A DNA stretch of 64,000 nucleotides from Morinoia aosen (taxonomy: Eukaryota > Arthropoda > Malacostraca > Amphipoda > Talitridae): positions 89,346,253-89,410,252 of the forward strand of contig CM059579.1 of assembly GCA_030386875.1 (NCBI GenBank), written 5' to 3'. Shown in pieces: positions 40,255 to 51,626 of the stretch. The notes under the pieces are model-generated. The model was not told the origin of the DNA, made no database searches, and worked only from the letters and a program-made list of their open reading frames with translations. The translations under genes and the position numbers were made by a program. The first letter of the stretch is position 1. The number at the start of each line of letters is the position of its first letter.

Positions 40255-41045
40255 GTTTAAGCCTCTATAACATCAAAGGCGTTCCAAAGAAAGGAAGGAG
40301 GAAAGCACTATTAAGTAAGGACTCTAGGGAATGCTGAATCTATGCACAAAAAGCATAGAAACAAGAAGTTGGGAAAGAAGTATATGCAACAAAAAAATGT
40401 TGAAAAAGAAAGTGGTAGGTGCTGAAAAACAGGACAGTAGTGAACTGAAAAAAATTTCATCTACAGAAAGAAAATCTACCTAACCTTCAGCTCAGGACCT
40501 CATATATTCCCCACTGGAGCACTAAATCCTTTAGATACTATAGTTTTATCCCCTCAGGGAGGAGACGCATCAAAATTTCAACATCTTCTAAAGACAATAA
40601 TGGAAGCTTTCATCATCAAGCTGGTCATTTGTAAAAATTAGGCATTTACCCTTCTTAAAAACACAATAAAAAACATACCAGATTGCTATGTTTAGGGGAG
40701 TTTTTCAAGTAAGACAAAACTTGAGATAGTAACTGGGGCTAAAAAAAAACAGGACAGCAGCAAACCAAGAAAAGCTGGTCCATAACATAACAAAAAATAT
40801 TCTGTTTCAGCAAAAAGAAAGCCTACCTTACTCTCAGCTTGGGCCCTCACATTGGGAATGCAAATTCCGATAGATACAATATTTGTATGCCCCTGAGGGG
40901 TGGTCAATAACAAAACAACAACAAAAAAAAACTAATTCTATGTCAACAAAATAGAAGGCCAGCTTAGGACCTCATATTTTCCCTCTGAGGAGTGACAATT
41001 TCCATTTCATATAATAGTTGCAGCATCTCCCTCAGGGGAGCCTGG
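40255..41045 (+). repeat. Cluster of roughly 350-bp repeat copies (one long, two partial)
   Basis: A long copy runs 40255-40565, ending ATACTATAGTTTTATCCCCT then CAGGGA. A right-half copy at 40735-40905 (AACAGGACAGCAGCAAACCA to GCCCCTGAGGGG) follows. A shorter right-end copy at 40905-41045 ends ATCTCCCTCAGGGGAG. Repeated partial copies with the same right end suggest insertion or amplification anchored at that end. Confidence 0.7.
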
Positions 41046-42097
41046 CTTAAGAAAATAAAGTTCAGTTAAACATTGAAAATCTGTTCATAAAAATAACATT
41101 ATCTTCCTCGCGCCATAAACGCTTCTTAATAGTTTGTTTACATTAGTTTAAAAGATGACAGTAAATTACAAAAAACTGCAAGTACTCAAAGGGGAGCATG
41201 AACTTTTTCACATCTTCCAATAAACTCAAGGGTTGATGAAGACCATGAAGGTTACAAAGACAAAAGCCACACCCGTTTCTCTTCAAGGGTCTTCAAGACT
41301 AAACAAAGTGAGCTATGCAAATTGAAGGAAAGACTTCATGGGGTGATTGTTCATGCGCTACTCTGACAGACCAACCCAGAATTACAACAAAGGGAACACT
41401 TGAGGTACATCAAGTTATGTCACAAGCATCTGACTGGATCTAATCACGAGAGGGAGCTTCCACCAGCATGAGATGGTAAATGGAATAAATGCTCTTTCTC
41501 ATGACTATAGTCACACATACAAATGTAATCTTAGCATTTTTCCCTTAACACTGGATAGTTTTACAATGGTAACACTCTAATATAGGGAAACATAATTGCT
41601 CCTCTAGAGATGCAATGAAAATAAATTGACAACAATAAATACTCTCAGGGTTGAAATAAGCTTGAAAGTCAGCAAAAAATTTCAAATTCCTCCATTGTTT
41701 TAAGCACTCATATTCAAAATAAATTATCGCTACTGAGTGTTATCAAAGTCCTAGATGATAATTTCCCTTGCATACACTAATGAAATTGTAAAAAAAACAT
41801 GTACATGACCATCATGGACGCTCCCTAGAGGAAATTATTGCTAAGTCTCCAGCCATGAGCTGATGTAATAGTCTTTTTGTGAGATAATCATTGACAAACC
41901 AACACAACCTGAAATTGAAACTTAACCATAATTGAATAAATCAAATACACAAAGTTATGGGCTTTGATCACAATTATAGGCCATATTTATACAAATAAAC
42001 TGAGCAGCACTACTGCCCCCAAACATAGTATGTGAAAAAATAACATCAGTAAGCAAGAACATAACGCTACATAAAATATAAATAATACCAGTTTATG

Positions 42098-42864
42098 TTA
42101 CATGTACGACTCGCCATTAACCATGAAATGATCATTAGTGTCTTTGTTAGCTTTTAAGAGTCTTAGTTTCAAACTCCAATAATTAGATTGCTGGGAGTAT
42201 AAATTCATCTGCTTTTCTAATAACTTCATTTTAGCATTATGCTCAGCTTGCTCATACTCTATTCTTTTGGATATCAGCCTAGAGTATAGCTCTTTGCATG
42301 GAAACTCATCTGATGTATCACAAGATGAGAAAGACAAATCTTCTTGGTCTAATCTTGGAAGCAAGTTTAATTTCCTATTCTTGACTCTTTTAGAAGAATT
42401 TTCTGACACATTGCCCATTTTCTTTAAAGAAGGCATTGGTTTAAGAACAGAAGATAGATTAGCTGTCTGAGAAGTGATGGTCATTCCAGAACCTAAATTG
42501 AATGTGGTACCTAGCCCCTTTGAAGAAGGAATTCTAGTTACAGATACTCCAGGTGGTATAATTTTAGGAAGCAATTCGGCAGTCAAATCTGTACTTTGAC
42601 TTGGTACATTTAACTGAGCATTTCTGACTTTATTGATAGATGTAGAAGAAGATATATCATAATCTGAGTCTTCAAAACCATTTATATGCTCAGTAGGAGT
42701 TCTATTTTTCTGAAAGTTGTTAGATTTTTCTTCTGAGGCTCCATTCTCCGCTACAATACCATTTCCCATAAGAAGACTTGAGAGCTTAGGTGCATCACTG
42801 CGGGCTTTTTTGGACACTGGCTGAGAGGGATCCGACTCTTCACCAGAGGATGTCAAGACACAAT
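42098..42864 (-). CDS. MSANTD3-like gene exon 2
   Basis: The acceptor CTTTTCCAG precedes AT, which completes Asp with the last base of exon 1. DCVLTSSGEESDPSQPVSKK follows, then the C-terminal helix and NGESYM. The stop is at 42100-42098. The summed exon length of 1368 nt divides by three, supporting the splice model. Confidence 0.85.
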
Positions 42865-45800
42865 CTGGAAAAGAAGAGGCTACTAAGTTCTTCCATAAAA
42901 TTTTCAAACTAACACATCTATAAAAATGTACTATTTCTGCATTACTACAAAATTTTTAAAACACATTTTGACACACTTGCAATCTATTTATATTTTAAAA
43001 TAAAAAAGCATACAAAGGCTGATTTAGACGTGGTGATTAAGAAAATATTGGGATATTAACATAGTAGGTATTTATTTACTAAATACTCATTTATAATATC
43101 ACAACTTACAAGTATCTTAATTTCAGTAATATAACCCATGAGTTCCAATTGCTTACCTCTCTAAAAAAATGTTTACAGTAAAAAATTTGACGAATTATAT
43201 GAACAAATTATAATATCAAGATTGGATTGCTGACAAAAAATTCAAATTCATTAGAAAATTAATGTTCAATTATTTTTTCTTAAACTCAAGGGTTCTAATC
43301 TGCACAGGCAGGGCAATAGAAGACTTGCAAATTAAAACCTGTACATTAATATTCTGATGAATTCAAATGTAGCTGTTAATCTGAGATACTCCTAAGAACA
43401 TTCTATCATTTTCACTGATGTATAAGTGATGTTGGAAAATACTTAGTCAATGCCCAGAGACTTAACACATACTGTCTTACTTCTGCACATAATTGATATT
43501 AAAATAAAATGGCTTATAATCACCACTTTCATTCATGCAATGCTTTCATTTTTCTGATATGCACGTTTCATATTCCATTTAGTTGAGTAAGCTTTGAACT
43601 GAAAAACTAGTAATTTTTTCTTTCACCAAAAAATATTTGTAGGTGCATCACATTGAATTTTAAAATAACTTTTGCAACAATAATGAATATCTTCAAAAAT
43701 TTTCATAGCCTAGATGAATTATAATTTGCTTCAGCTGTAAACATTTGAGATAAGAAAAAAACTCTCTCAAACTGCTTGAAAGCATATCATGACTGTTAAA
43801 GAGTAGTAAACACAATTACATACTAAAAATAATTTAAGCCTTACAATCAACCTTAAATAAATTTAGCCTATAATGTTTCATTTGTTTGAACAGGACAATT
43901 TAAGGTTAAGGAGATCGTCCCACTTTTTCAACTTTTTTTGTCCGATTCGTTTGAAAGTTGGCCAGTATATGTATTTTGTGAAAGTAAACTTTTTTTACTC
44001 GTGTCATTTTATAGATTTAGGCCTTAGTTTTTTTTCAAGAAAAATTAGTTTTTTGGTATATTTTATGGATATTTCAAAACGGGACTCGTCATCGAGTTTT
44101 GATGCTAGAACAAAACCAAAGACAGTTTTAGAATTCTTAAAACATTTCTAACAAACTCTCATGGGCTTTTTCTCAAATTCAAATTTTTTCCATTTTTTCA
44201 AATTTTTTAAAATTTCTAAAAACAAAAGTAATTTTTTGTGTTTAGAGCTATATACTTTTTCAAAAAATTAGAATTTGTAAAAAAGCCCATGAGAGTTTGT
44301 TAGAAATGTTCCAAGGATTCTAAAACTGTCTTTGGTTTTGTTCTAGCACCAAAACTCGAGGACTAGTCCCATTTTGAATGTTGAAAGTTAGAAGTGTTGG
44401 GTATAAGCAAAAAATGAAATTTTTTATTGAAGTGTAATAAAATGAACAATTTGTGTAATTCAATGCAGTTTTATTTTTATTTCGATAATTTCCATGCATA
44501 ACTTCATATTCACAGTGTGAATTGTGATTTCCAAACCAAAAAATTTTTTTTTTTTCAAAAATATGAAATTTTCTATTTTCAGTCTGATTCTTATGAAATT
44601 TGACTATGATATGTAACCTTTGAAAAGAAATAATTTATTCCATCAATTTTTCTATTTAGGCCTTATTTTTTTAAAAAATTTGACATATTGGTTTTTAGGT
44701 ATTGATATTTCACTGGTATTGATATTTCAAAATGTAACTCATCATCGAGTTTTGATGCTAGAACAAATACAAAGACAGTTTTAGAATTCTTGAAACATTT
44801 CTAACAAACTCAAATGGGCTTTTTTTCCATTTCCCATTTCTTTTCTTTTTATATGGGGTTGAAACAAGCTCAAAACTAAAGATTTTGGTACCCTTACTAC
44901 CCCCTGGGGGGGATCTATTGTCGTTAGCGCCATAAAATTTTAAGACCGAATAGTCCACCACCTAAGGGGGTTCTTTTCCAACAAAAACATGAAAAATGAC
45001 CACCTGAGCGGCAGGGGCCTGGGACGATCTCCTTAATGTTAAGGCCATCGAACGGTTTTTCCTTGAAATTTTCAAAAAATAAATAAAAATACTTCTGGAG
45101 CGAAATAGGCTTTTAGGTTTTAACAGCATGTTCAAAACAATCTAATAAACATTCATAGCCCATAAAACTTTTAAATTTACCCATACCCCCTTCCCCCTTC
45201 TCAAAGAGAAATTTCTAAAAAATATAATTTCTCAGCCAATATTGTACCTAGAGATGATTAGTTTTTTTTGTTCGATTCACAATGAACTGGTCGACAAAGT
45301 TAAGATCCAGTTTTTTATATCGCTTCAAAAAAAATTTAAAATTTTTTGAATTAAAAATTTTTTTTCTTCAAATGGTTACAAAAAGTTTTCTTATCAATTT
45401 ACCAAAAAGCTACATCTCAACCTAATAGTACTCACCTTAATCTTTACTATGCTGAAAAGATCTTTCAAGTGAAAAACTGTAGGAGAAATAAAGCCGCACA
45501 GCAAAAAAAAATCATTTTTAGGAAAAAGCGCTCAACTTTTTCAAGTATATCTCCAACAGTTTTTTACTTATGGAGGAGATCTTTTTTGCATAGTAAAGAT
45601 CAAGGTGAGTACTATAAACCTGCATAGTTGTTTTTTGATAAGTTAAATAGAATTTTTTTATTGCCATTCAAAGTAATAACTAAAATGTAATATATTTAGT
45701 GATAAAAAATTAAAAACTTCCCAAATTTTTTTGAAGCGATATCAAAAATCTGGATCTTAACTTTGTCGACCAGTTCATTGTGAATCAAACAAAAAAAACT

Positions 45801-48800
45801 TATCATCTCTGTGTACAATATTAGCTGAGAAATAAGATTTTATAAAAATTTTTCTTTGATGGGGGGAAGGGGGTATGGATAAATTTAAAAATTTTCAAGG
45901 GGTATGAATGTTTATTAGATTGTTATAAACATGCTGTTAAAACCTCAGAGCCTATTTCGCTCCAGAAGTATTTTTATTTATTTTTTGAAAATTTCGAGGA
46001 AAAAACCGTTCGATGGCCTTAAGGAGATGCAACTAATCGATTTTCAAAATTTTGTTGCCTGTGTCATGGTCATTACATCAAAGTAAGCAACTTTTCCTCT
46101 ATGCACTTTTTGGGACAAATGAGCATTTAGCAAGTCATAGCAATAAGTTTAGTTTGGGTACTTAGTAATTTATTATTTTCCTGCTCCGCAGAGCCTGAAC
46201 CCACTTTAGGATCTTTTAGTTAATAACACAATAGAAATTATCACTCAAAAATAACTAATTATAGCGGTATGTTCATTTTTGTCTTAGATGGCGCGAATGC
46301 GCTCGATCATTTAAGCGGGCCGGAAGGGAGAGTCCATTGTAGTGTTGCCATCCAACGCGCTTGATGAATTACTTGCCGCTTCAAAGACTAGAGTTACAGT
46401 CAGTAATTTACCGCTATAACTCGTTAAATACTAACTTGCCCCAAAAAGTGCATGGATGAAAAGTTGTATATTTTGATGTAATTACCATGAGACAAGCAAC
46501 AAAATTTCAAAAATTGATGAGTTGCATCTCCTTAACATTAGTTCAATTTATCATCAAGTTATACATTCTTCAAAGAGATCACCAATATCAGTCAATATTG
46601 AGTTTAGGTGATCCACCAAAATTAAACATTCCGCTTCAAACAATTGGTAAAGGAGATCATTTAAAAACGTTTTACATGAATGACATTCTTGCCGCAAATG
46701 CTTAGTTTTTGAGTTATAGCGGTAAATTAGTTACCGCAACTCAAGTGTTAGAAGCAGGAGCACGAGTATGGCAATAATGTGATGAATGCTTCATTCGGAA
46801 GCAAGCGCGATAAAAGAAGCGGGCACGCCAAGCGGAATTCAATTAATAACGGAAGCTAATCCCCTATTACAAACGTAAACAGGTTGGGTCGTGAGGGGGA
46901 GCCACAGTTCTTCTAGTGAAAATTATAAATAACGCAATTTTATTTATTACATCAGCTCCAAAATGGCGGCCTCCTGGTACGCTCTTTGGCGAGCTGGCTT
47001 TGGAAGTGAGCGTCCATGACAGTGTTGCCATTCGCACGCTCCCGCTTCTAAGACTTGAGTTTTGGTAACTAATTTAACGCGGACGTCACCACAATGGGTG
47101 GGTTAGAACCTTTATTTACAATTTTCACTAGAAGAACTGTGACTCCCCATCACGAACCAACCTGTTTACGTTTGTAATAGGGGGTTAGCTTCCATTATTA
47201 AATTCCGGGTCAATGTTTATTTTTTCTTTGGCAGGGAAATTAAAGATGTCGGTGCTGATAATCACTAAATGAGCACATTTAAAAACCTTTTACATGAATG
47301 ACATTATGCTCGCTGATGCGTTATTTTCGAATTATTGAACTTTGAAGTTGGCGCGGGCGCGCCGCCTATCACAAACGTAATGAGGTTGGGTCGTAAGGGG
47401 TAGCCACAGTTCTTTTAGTGGAAATTATAAATCAATTGAAATTCTACTATGCATAAACATAGTTAATGAGATGACAAGTTATATTGTCGATGCAAAAGAC
47501 TTGTTTCGAATGTTCCCAGATACGTCGAACCCACGATATACCGGGGTTGAAGTTACGGACCTGCGGTCATCTCAAGGCTGACAGTTACGTCGAAGCAGCG
47601 GTGCGCGCTGGCACACACTCAATCATTCGACGTAATGGGTTGGTTACAACCTTTATTTTTAATTTTCACTAGAAGAACTGTGGCTAACCCTTACGACCCA
47701 ACCTCTTTACGTGTGTAATAGGCGGGTTAACTACCCTTATTAACTAAATTACGGCGCGCGCCGGTGCCAACTTCAAAGTTCAATAATTCGAAAATAACGC
47801 ATCAGCAAGCATAATGTCATTCTTGTAAAAGGTTTTTAAATGTGCTCATTTAGTGATTATCAGCACCCACATCTTTAATTTCCCTGCCGAAGAAAAAATA
47901 AACATTGACCAAATTCTGATAGGACGAATATATATACGACGCCTTGAAAGCCAACTTCAAAGTTGAATAACTCAAAAGTAATGCATCAGTGCCAAGAATG
48001 CCATTTGTGTAAAAAGATTTTAAATGGGCTCCTTTAATGATTGCTGGAAATGGAATGTTTATTTTGGTGGATCACCTAAACTCAATATTGACCCCAAAAT
48101 CTATATACAATACTTTTTAATGACATTAGCTCCTCACTATGTTACAAGATTTTCATAATGCTCCTTAGACTTTATGAACCAGAAAAGTATGCATTCAATC
48201 TCACCTGAGCTGTTACAGAGGCTAACAGAAGGGTTCAGAGAAACAGCAGCAGCAACCATTTCCAAAGGTGAAGTTGCAGACTCAGATTCATTCAGTGTGA
48301 GCTCACCATGGGCATTACCAGTCAACATCTGATAGTAACCTTCTTCCACAGACTTTTGCTGTTGCTCCTTTTCAGCTTGCCTTGCTCTATATTTCATATT
48401 ATCCCAACACTTACGTAGCTCTTTAACTGTTCTGGGTTGCATGTTGGGTTTTTCGTTGTACTCGAGCACAATTTTTTCCCAAGCATTTTGCTTCTCAAGG
48501 AAGGTGTCACGAGACCTGCTACGTGTGTCAACTATTTCATGGTAATTGAGAACTATGTCTTTCAATATGGCACGTTCGGTATCAGTAAAAATGTTTCGGT
48601 GAGTTAAAACCCCATTGCTTTTCACTTTCAACACAGGAGCGTTAACGTCTTTACTCACAGTAGTAATCACCTCCAGAGGTAACTCTCCGTCGTATTCAAA
48701 ACCTTCTTCTTCACTTTCATGATTGCTTTCTTTCGGAGTTGGAACGCTGCCATAATATGAATCAGAATTGTCTGTTCGAGTTTCACTTTCAAGTTTAACA

Positions 48801-48805
48801 CTCAT
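42098..48805 (-). CDS. MSANTD3-like Myb/SANT DNA-binding protein, two exons
   Basis: Predicted nuclear DNA-binding protein of the Myb/SANT group (zeste/MSANTD type). The joined exons give 455 residues. Residues about 72-145 hold the domain: FTDTERAILKDIVLNYHEIV, then QNAWEKIVLEYNEKP, QPRTVKELRKCWDNMKYRAR. The sequence before it is acidic and Ser-rich. The middle is low complexity, with basic stretches (KKARS, SSKRVKNRKLN) that could be nuclear localisation signals. The C-terminus is a charged helix (SKRIEYEQAEHNAKMKLLEK onward with YWSLKLRLLK), resembling the C-terminal coiled coil of MSANTD3, where it may mediate self-association. It is longer than vertebrate MSANTD3. The start is the ATG at 48805. 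The target sites and function are unknown. Confidence 0.85.
43906..45036 (+). mobile_element. TTAA-flanked element A, about 1.12 kb
   Basis: TTAA then GGAGATCGTCCCACTTTTTC at the left; GGGGCCTGGGACGATCTCC then TTAA at the right, so about 14 bp of inverted end. The interior carries three copies, in alternating orientation, of a roughly 75-bp block containing GATGCTAGAACAAA and CATTTCTAACAAACTC (about 44090, 44290 and 44750). No transposase. TTAA targets suggest piggyBac-type mobilisation, an inference only. A second copy begins at 60570. Confidence 0.75.
45039..46022. mobile_element. TTAA-flanked foldback element B, about 976 bp
   Basis: TTAA GGCCATCGAACGGTTTTT at the left and AAAAACCGTTCGATGGCC TTAA at the right. 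The complementarity extends almost to the centre near 45530, including TTAAGATCCAG/CTGGATCTTAA and TTTTTTGCATAGTAAAGAT-type blocks, so the whole element can form one long hairpin. No open frame. Confidence 0.85.
46019..46535. mobile_element. TTAA-flanked element C, about 509 bp
   Basis: TTAA GGAGATGCAACTAATCGATT at the left and TGATGAGTTGCATCTCC TTAA at the right. The arms match for about 100 bp through CATGGTCATTACATCAAA/TTTTGATGTAATTACCATG and TGCACTTTTTGGG/CCCAAAAAGTGCA. It shares its left TTAA (46019-46022) with element B. Confidence 0.85.
46590..48092. mobile_element. Nested palindromic elements in the MSANTD3-like intron
   Basis: The outer arms CAATATTGAGTTTAGGTGAT (46595 region) and ATCACCTAAACTCAATATTG (48070 region) enclose two further inverted pairs. 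The block with ACAGGTTGGGTCGTGAGGGG and CAGTTCTTCTAGTGAAAATT at 46855-46945 is inverted at 47105-47207. A related block at 47365-47430 is inverted at 47640-47735. AAATGAGCACATTTAAAAAC-type arms at 47265-47335 pair with 47785-47860. No coding content is seen. Confidence 0.7.
48205..48805 (-). CDS. MSANTD3-like gene exon 1
   Basis: 200 codons plus one base. It contains the whole Myb/SANT-like domain and ends CNSS at donor CTCAG/GTGAGA (phase 1). Read-through into the intron would add 21 residues before a stop, a possible short isoform but without support. Confidence 0.87.
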
Positions 48806-49146
48806 CTTCTCAGAATTGATTTATTTCCGCTCATGGATAGAACTTCACAGAAACTAATCGTCGGAGGTTGCGAAGAGTTGCAGTAACTCAGTAGGTTGAG
48901 TTGAGCTGACGTTAATTCCAAGGAGTATTCCAACTTAATTGTCACGCTTTCATAAACAGTTGCAAAATTACAAGTAGCAACAATTTCGTTTTCCCTCACA
49001 TAAAGATCTAAAGTAACGGGTGTGCATGCAATTGGTATAGCTATCAAATGAAGAAAAACTCAACCGAAGGTTGCTCGTTATCCCGTGCAGTCGACAGTAA
49101 AAGTGCCAAGGTGCAGTGAAAGGGAGCTCGACTTGGGAAAGTTATC

Positions 49147-49193
49147 ATTGGTCGAGGACGAGCTCTGAGTGGGAGTCTCCGGCTGCTCATTGG
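49147..49193 (-). promoter_or_regulatory. Possible CCAAT boxes upstream of the MSANTD3-like gene
   Basis: Two CCAAT motifs on the gene strand (plus-strand ATTGG at 49147 and 49189), about 345-385 bp before the start codon. The surroundings are less AT-rich. Suggestive only; the transcription start is not known. Confidence 0.3.
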
Positions 49194-49199
49194 CTATAA

Positions 49200-50254
49200 C
49201 TCGAGATGTTTTTATAAAGTGCCCTTTACTCACCTGAGACTTAGTCCACGCTTGTACACACTCACTTCTAAATGCATGTCACAAGCTAACTAAGCCATTG
49301 ACACGAAACAACGCCACCGCCAACGTTCGAACGAAAGAATTTGGGTAAAGGCGAAAACAAAAGATATTTTTTGATCGCCAAAGAAAATGTAGTGTTTAGG
49401 GAAAACTTCAATACTAAATAAACAAATGTGTAATTTGAAAATATAATATAAATATATATGTTTATGCAGTAACCCCTATATGGATTGGAGTTAAGGGGTA
49501 TCACACTTTCATGTCCTTGCTATACATGACACTAATGACATTAGTAAAATATCAAATCAGAAGTAGGTTTCACTACTGATTAGCTGGTCTAAAACACTAA
49601 AGAAGTACAAATTAACACCCATCACCCTTGAATGAAACAAACCTTCTTTTAATGAATTTTAGCCTCAGAAATGACTTTTAATGGTATTCAAAATGCTGCA
49701 CTTGATATCACAAAATAAGCAGTTGGCATACAATGAGCACTAAACGAGAAGAAAATAAGGCCTTAAAGCTCGGGCGTGACTAGGGGCCTGGGGAACCCCT
49801 ATCATGTACATTCCCTGTAAAGTTTCATGTCAATGATGCTCAGCCACCCTCTACTAAAAAGAGGAAAAGGCTTAGTATATACCTATACCATAGGCATACA
49901 ATGACTTGGAAACTATTTATCAAACCATTCGCGAGTAGATGAAGATAATTTTCTTATATTAACAGCCATTTAATAGTCTACTATTCAGCTGACTTTTCCC
50001 TACAGATAAAAATATCATGCGTATAAACTTTGCAAATGAATTGTTTCCAAGCAAATGTCGCTCCATTTTTAGTTACAAGTATATTAAGCTTGCCATGCAA
50101 ACAAACAATGCGTTTTTGGAATGGTTCATGAGTTTTAAACAAAACAAAAACAAAACAAACATCGGCATCTTTGGGATGCTTTATTTCCAATCAAGCCTGA
50201 TACATATGATCTTAAGCATTGGTTTTTCAAATGTCTTATAGCTAACCCTAAATA
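49200..50254. other. Intergenic, nothing recognised
   Basis: AT-rich sequence between the MSANTD3-like gene and the SINE. Open frames here have no recognisable domain. Confidence 0.4.
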
Positions 50255-50445
50255 TATAGGACACCATGACGGTTCCCCCGTAAAGCCGGTACCCATTTCC
50301 GACACCTGGGTTGAGTGGGGTATTGTGCCAGAGCTTTCCCTTATACCCAACGGGGAAAATCTCCGCGCCAGCGCCGGAACACGAACCCTCGTTTCCAATA
50401 TACAAGGCCGATCCCTTAACCACTGTGCCACGGAGAGCCAACATA
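50255..50445 (-). mobile_element. tRNA-derived SINE
   Basis: The minus strand begins GTTGGCTCTCCGTGGCACAG. The A box TGGCACAGTGG lies at 50430-50420 and the B box-like GGTTCGTGTTCC at 50387-50376. Their spacing fits an RNA polymerase III internal promoter. The head looks like a diverged tRNA; about 110 bp of unrelated body follows. No poly(A) tail is evident, and the 3' end is uncertain. Confidence 0.8.
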
Positions 50446-50926
50446 CCACGGAGTATAAGCTTTACTGTCTATGAAATATATTTTATGCATCAATAATACC
50501 TCTGTGTTGTTAACATCATGGTTTTAATACAAAGCAGACCAGTGAAATAAGGTTGAATTTTTCAAACCGTAGTTGTTACAAGACTTTTTTCGGTTTCTAC
50601 GCAATATTTTCGTGATTGCTCATGTAGTTCAGTTGTATGTAATATATTGGCTTTGTTGTAGAGTTCTAATTCCAGCTATCATACTTCGTAATAACTTGAT
50701 TTATCACACAGTAGCTTCTATGGCTTGTAATTTTTGCTGAACGCAATTTTCAGCATAATTTAAAAACATTGCAGGAATATCTAAGGTTCCTCCACAGTAA
50801 TGTGAACAACCGTCAGAGCGACTGTTTTTTAAATTGCTGTTCTGGCAAGTAATATTATCACCATTATGTGTAATTGATTAAACTGTGATCACATTCATTT
50901 TTTAATAATAATAATAATAATAATTT

Positions 50927-51626
50927 TGCGGAAACGTTTCTACCGGGGTCGCCAGCGTAACGCCAATGTGGATCCCCCCGGCGCTGGCCGGGAAAAACTC
51001 AGATATTCTGACTAAGGCAGACAACAGCAAGATACAAGAGACTCACGCATTATGACACGTCGCACTGGACATACAAGAAAGACAATTAGCGAGTAAATTT
51101 TGATGATGCACGGTTTGGGTTAGTGAAGGGTCGTAATTTTTAGGAGTTTGAGTAGTAGTAGTAGTAACATGGGTTTGCTAGCGCTTCAGTTACTCAAACT
51201 ATATTGCACCGTAGGTCACATAATTTAATTCGTATCTGACTCTTCCAGATAAGCACACAAGATAAACATTGTTATTATCTGAAACATCAAAATTATCTGA
51301 GCATCATGGTCATAATTACAACTCAAGATTACAAGTGTCTCCCCATTAAAGTTTGTACACAACACATTTCATTCGAACGCACTGAGCAGCCAAACCCCGT
51401 AGGGGGTTTCAGCTGCCCACCCATTTATGGCCGGACGCTTTACCCACGCTGAAACCCCCGAGGTATCAACGCAGCGCGCCCGGCCATATTACAGTTTCTT
51501 CATCTTTAAACTTCCAAAACGAAATCACGTCTGGCTATAAAGCCCTACAGCGCGGCTTCCCGTTAAATCTCTTCAAGTAGTACTACATGAAGAGATTCAA
51601 GTTAGGAGCCTGAACATTTCCCCGTA
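50927..51626 (-). other. LINE 3' UTR with strong hairpins
   Basis: The segment next to ORF2 contains three inverted repeats on the RNA strand: AATCTCTTCA with TTGAAGAGATT; TATGGCCGGGCGC with GCGTCCGGCCATA; and GCAGCTGAAACCCCCT with the complementary ACGGGGTTTGGCTGC. The rest is AT-rich up to the TAA tail. Confidence 0.6.

Larger units (their letters stand above)
33693..42097. other. Intergenic region between TRAPPC2 and the Myb/SANT gene
   Basis: Lies upstream of TRAPPC2 and downstream of the MSANTD3-like gene; both are on the minus strand. No convincing host gene is seen. It is rich in the roughly 350-bp repeat family and MITEs listed separately. TRAPPC2 promoter and non-coding first exon should lie near its left side, but I cannot place them. 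Confidence 0.4.

Noticed and set aside
50135..50449. 104-residue minus-strand frame
   Set aside because: It is the translated tRNA-derived SINE; the A and B boxes explain the sequence better.
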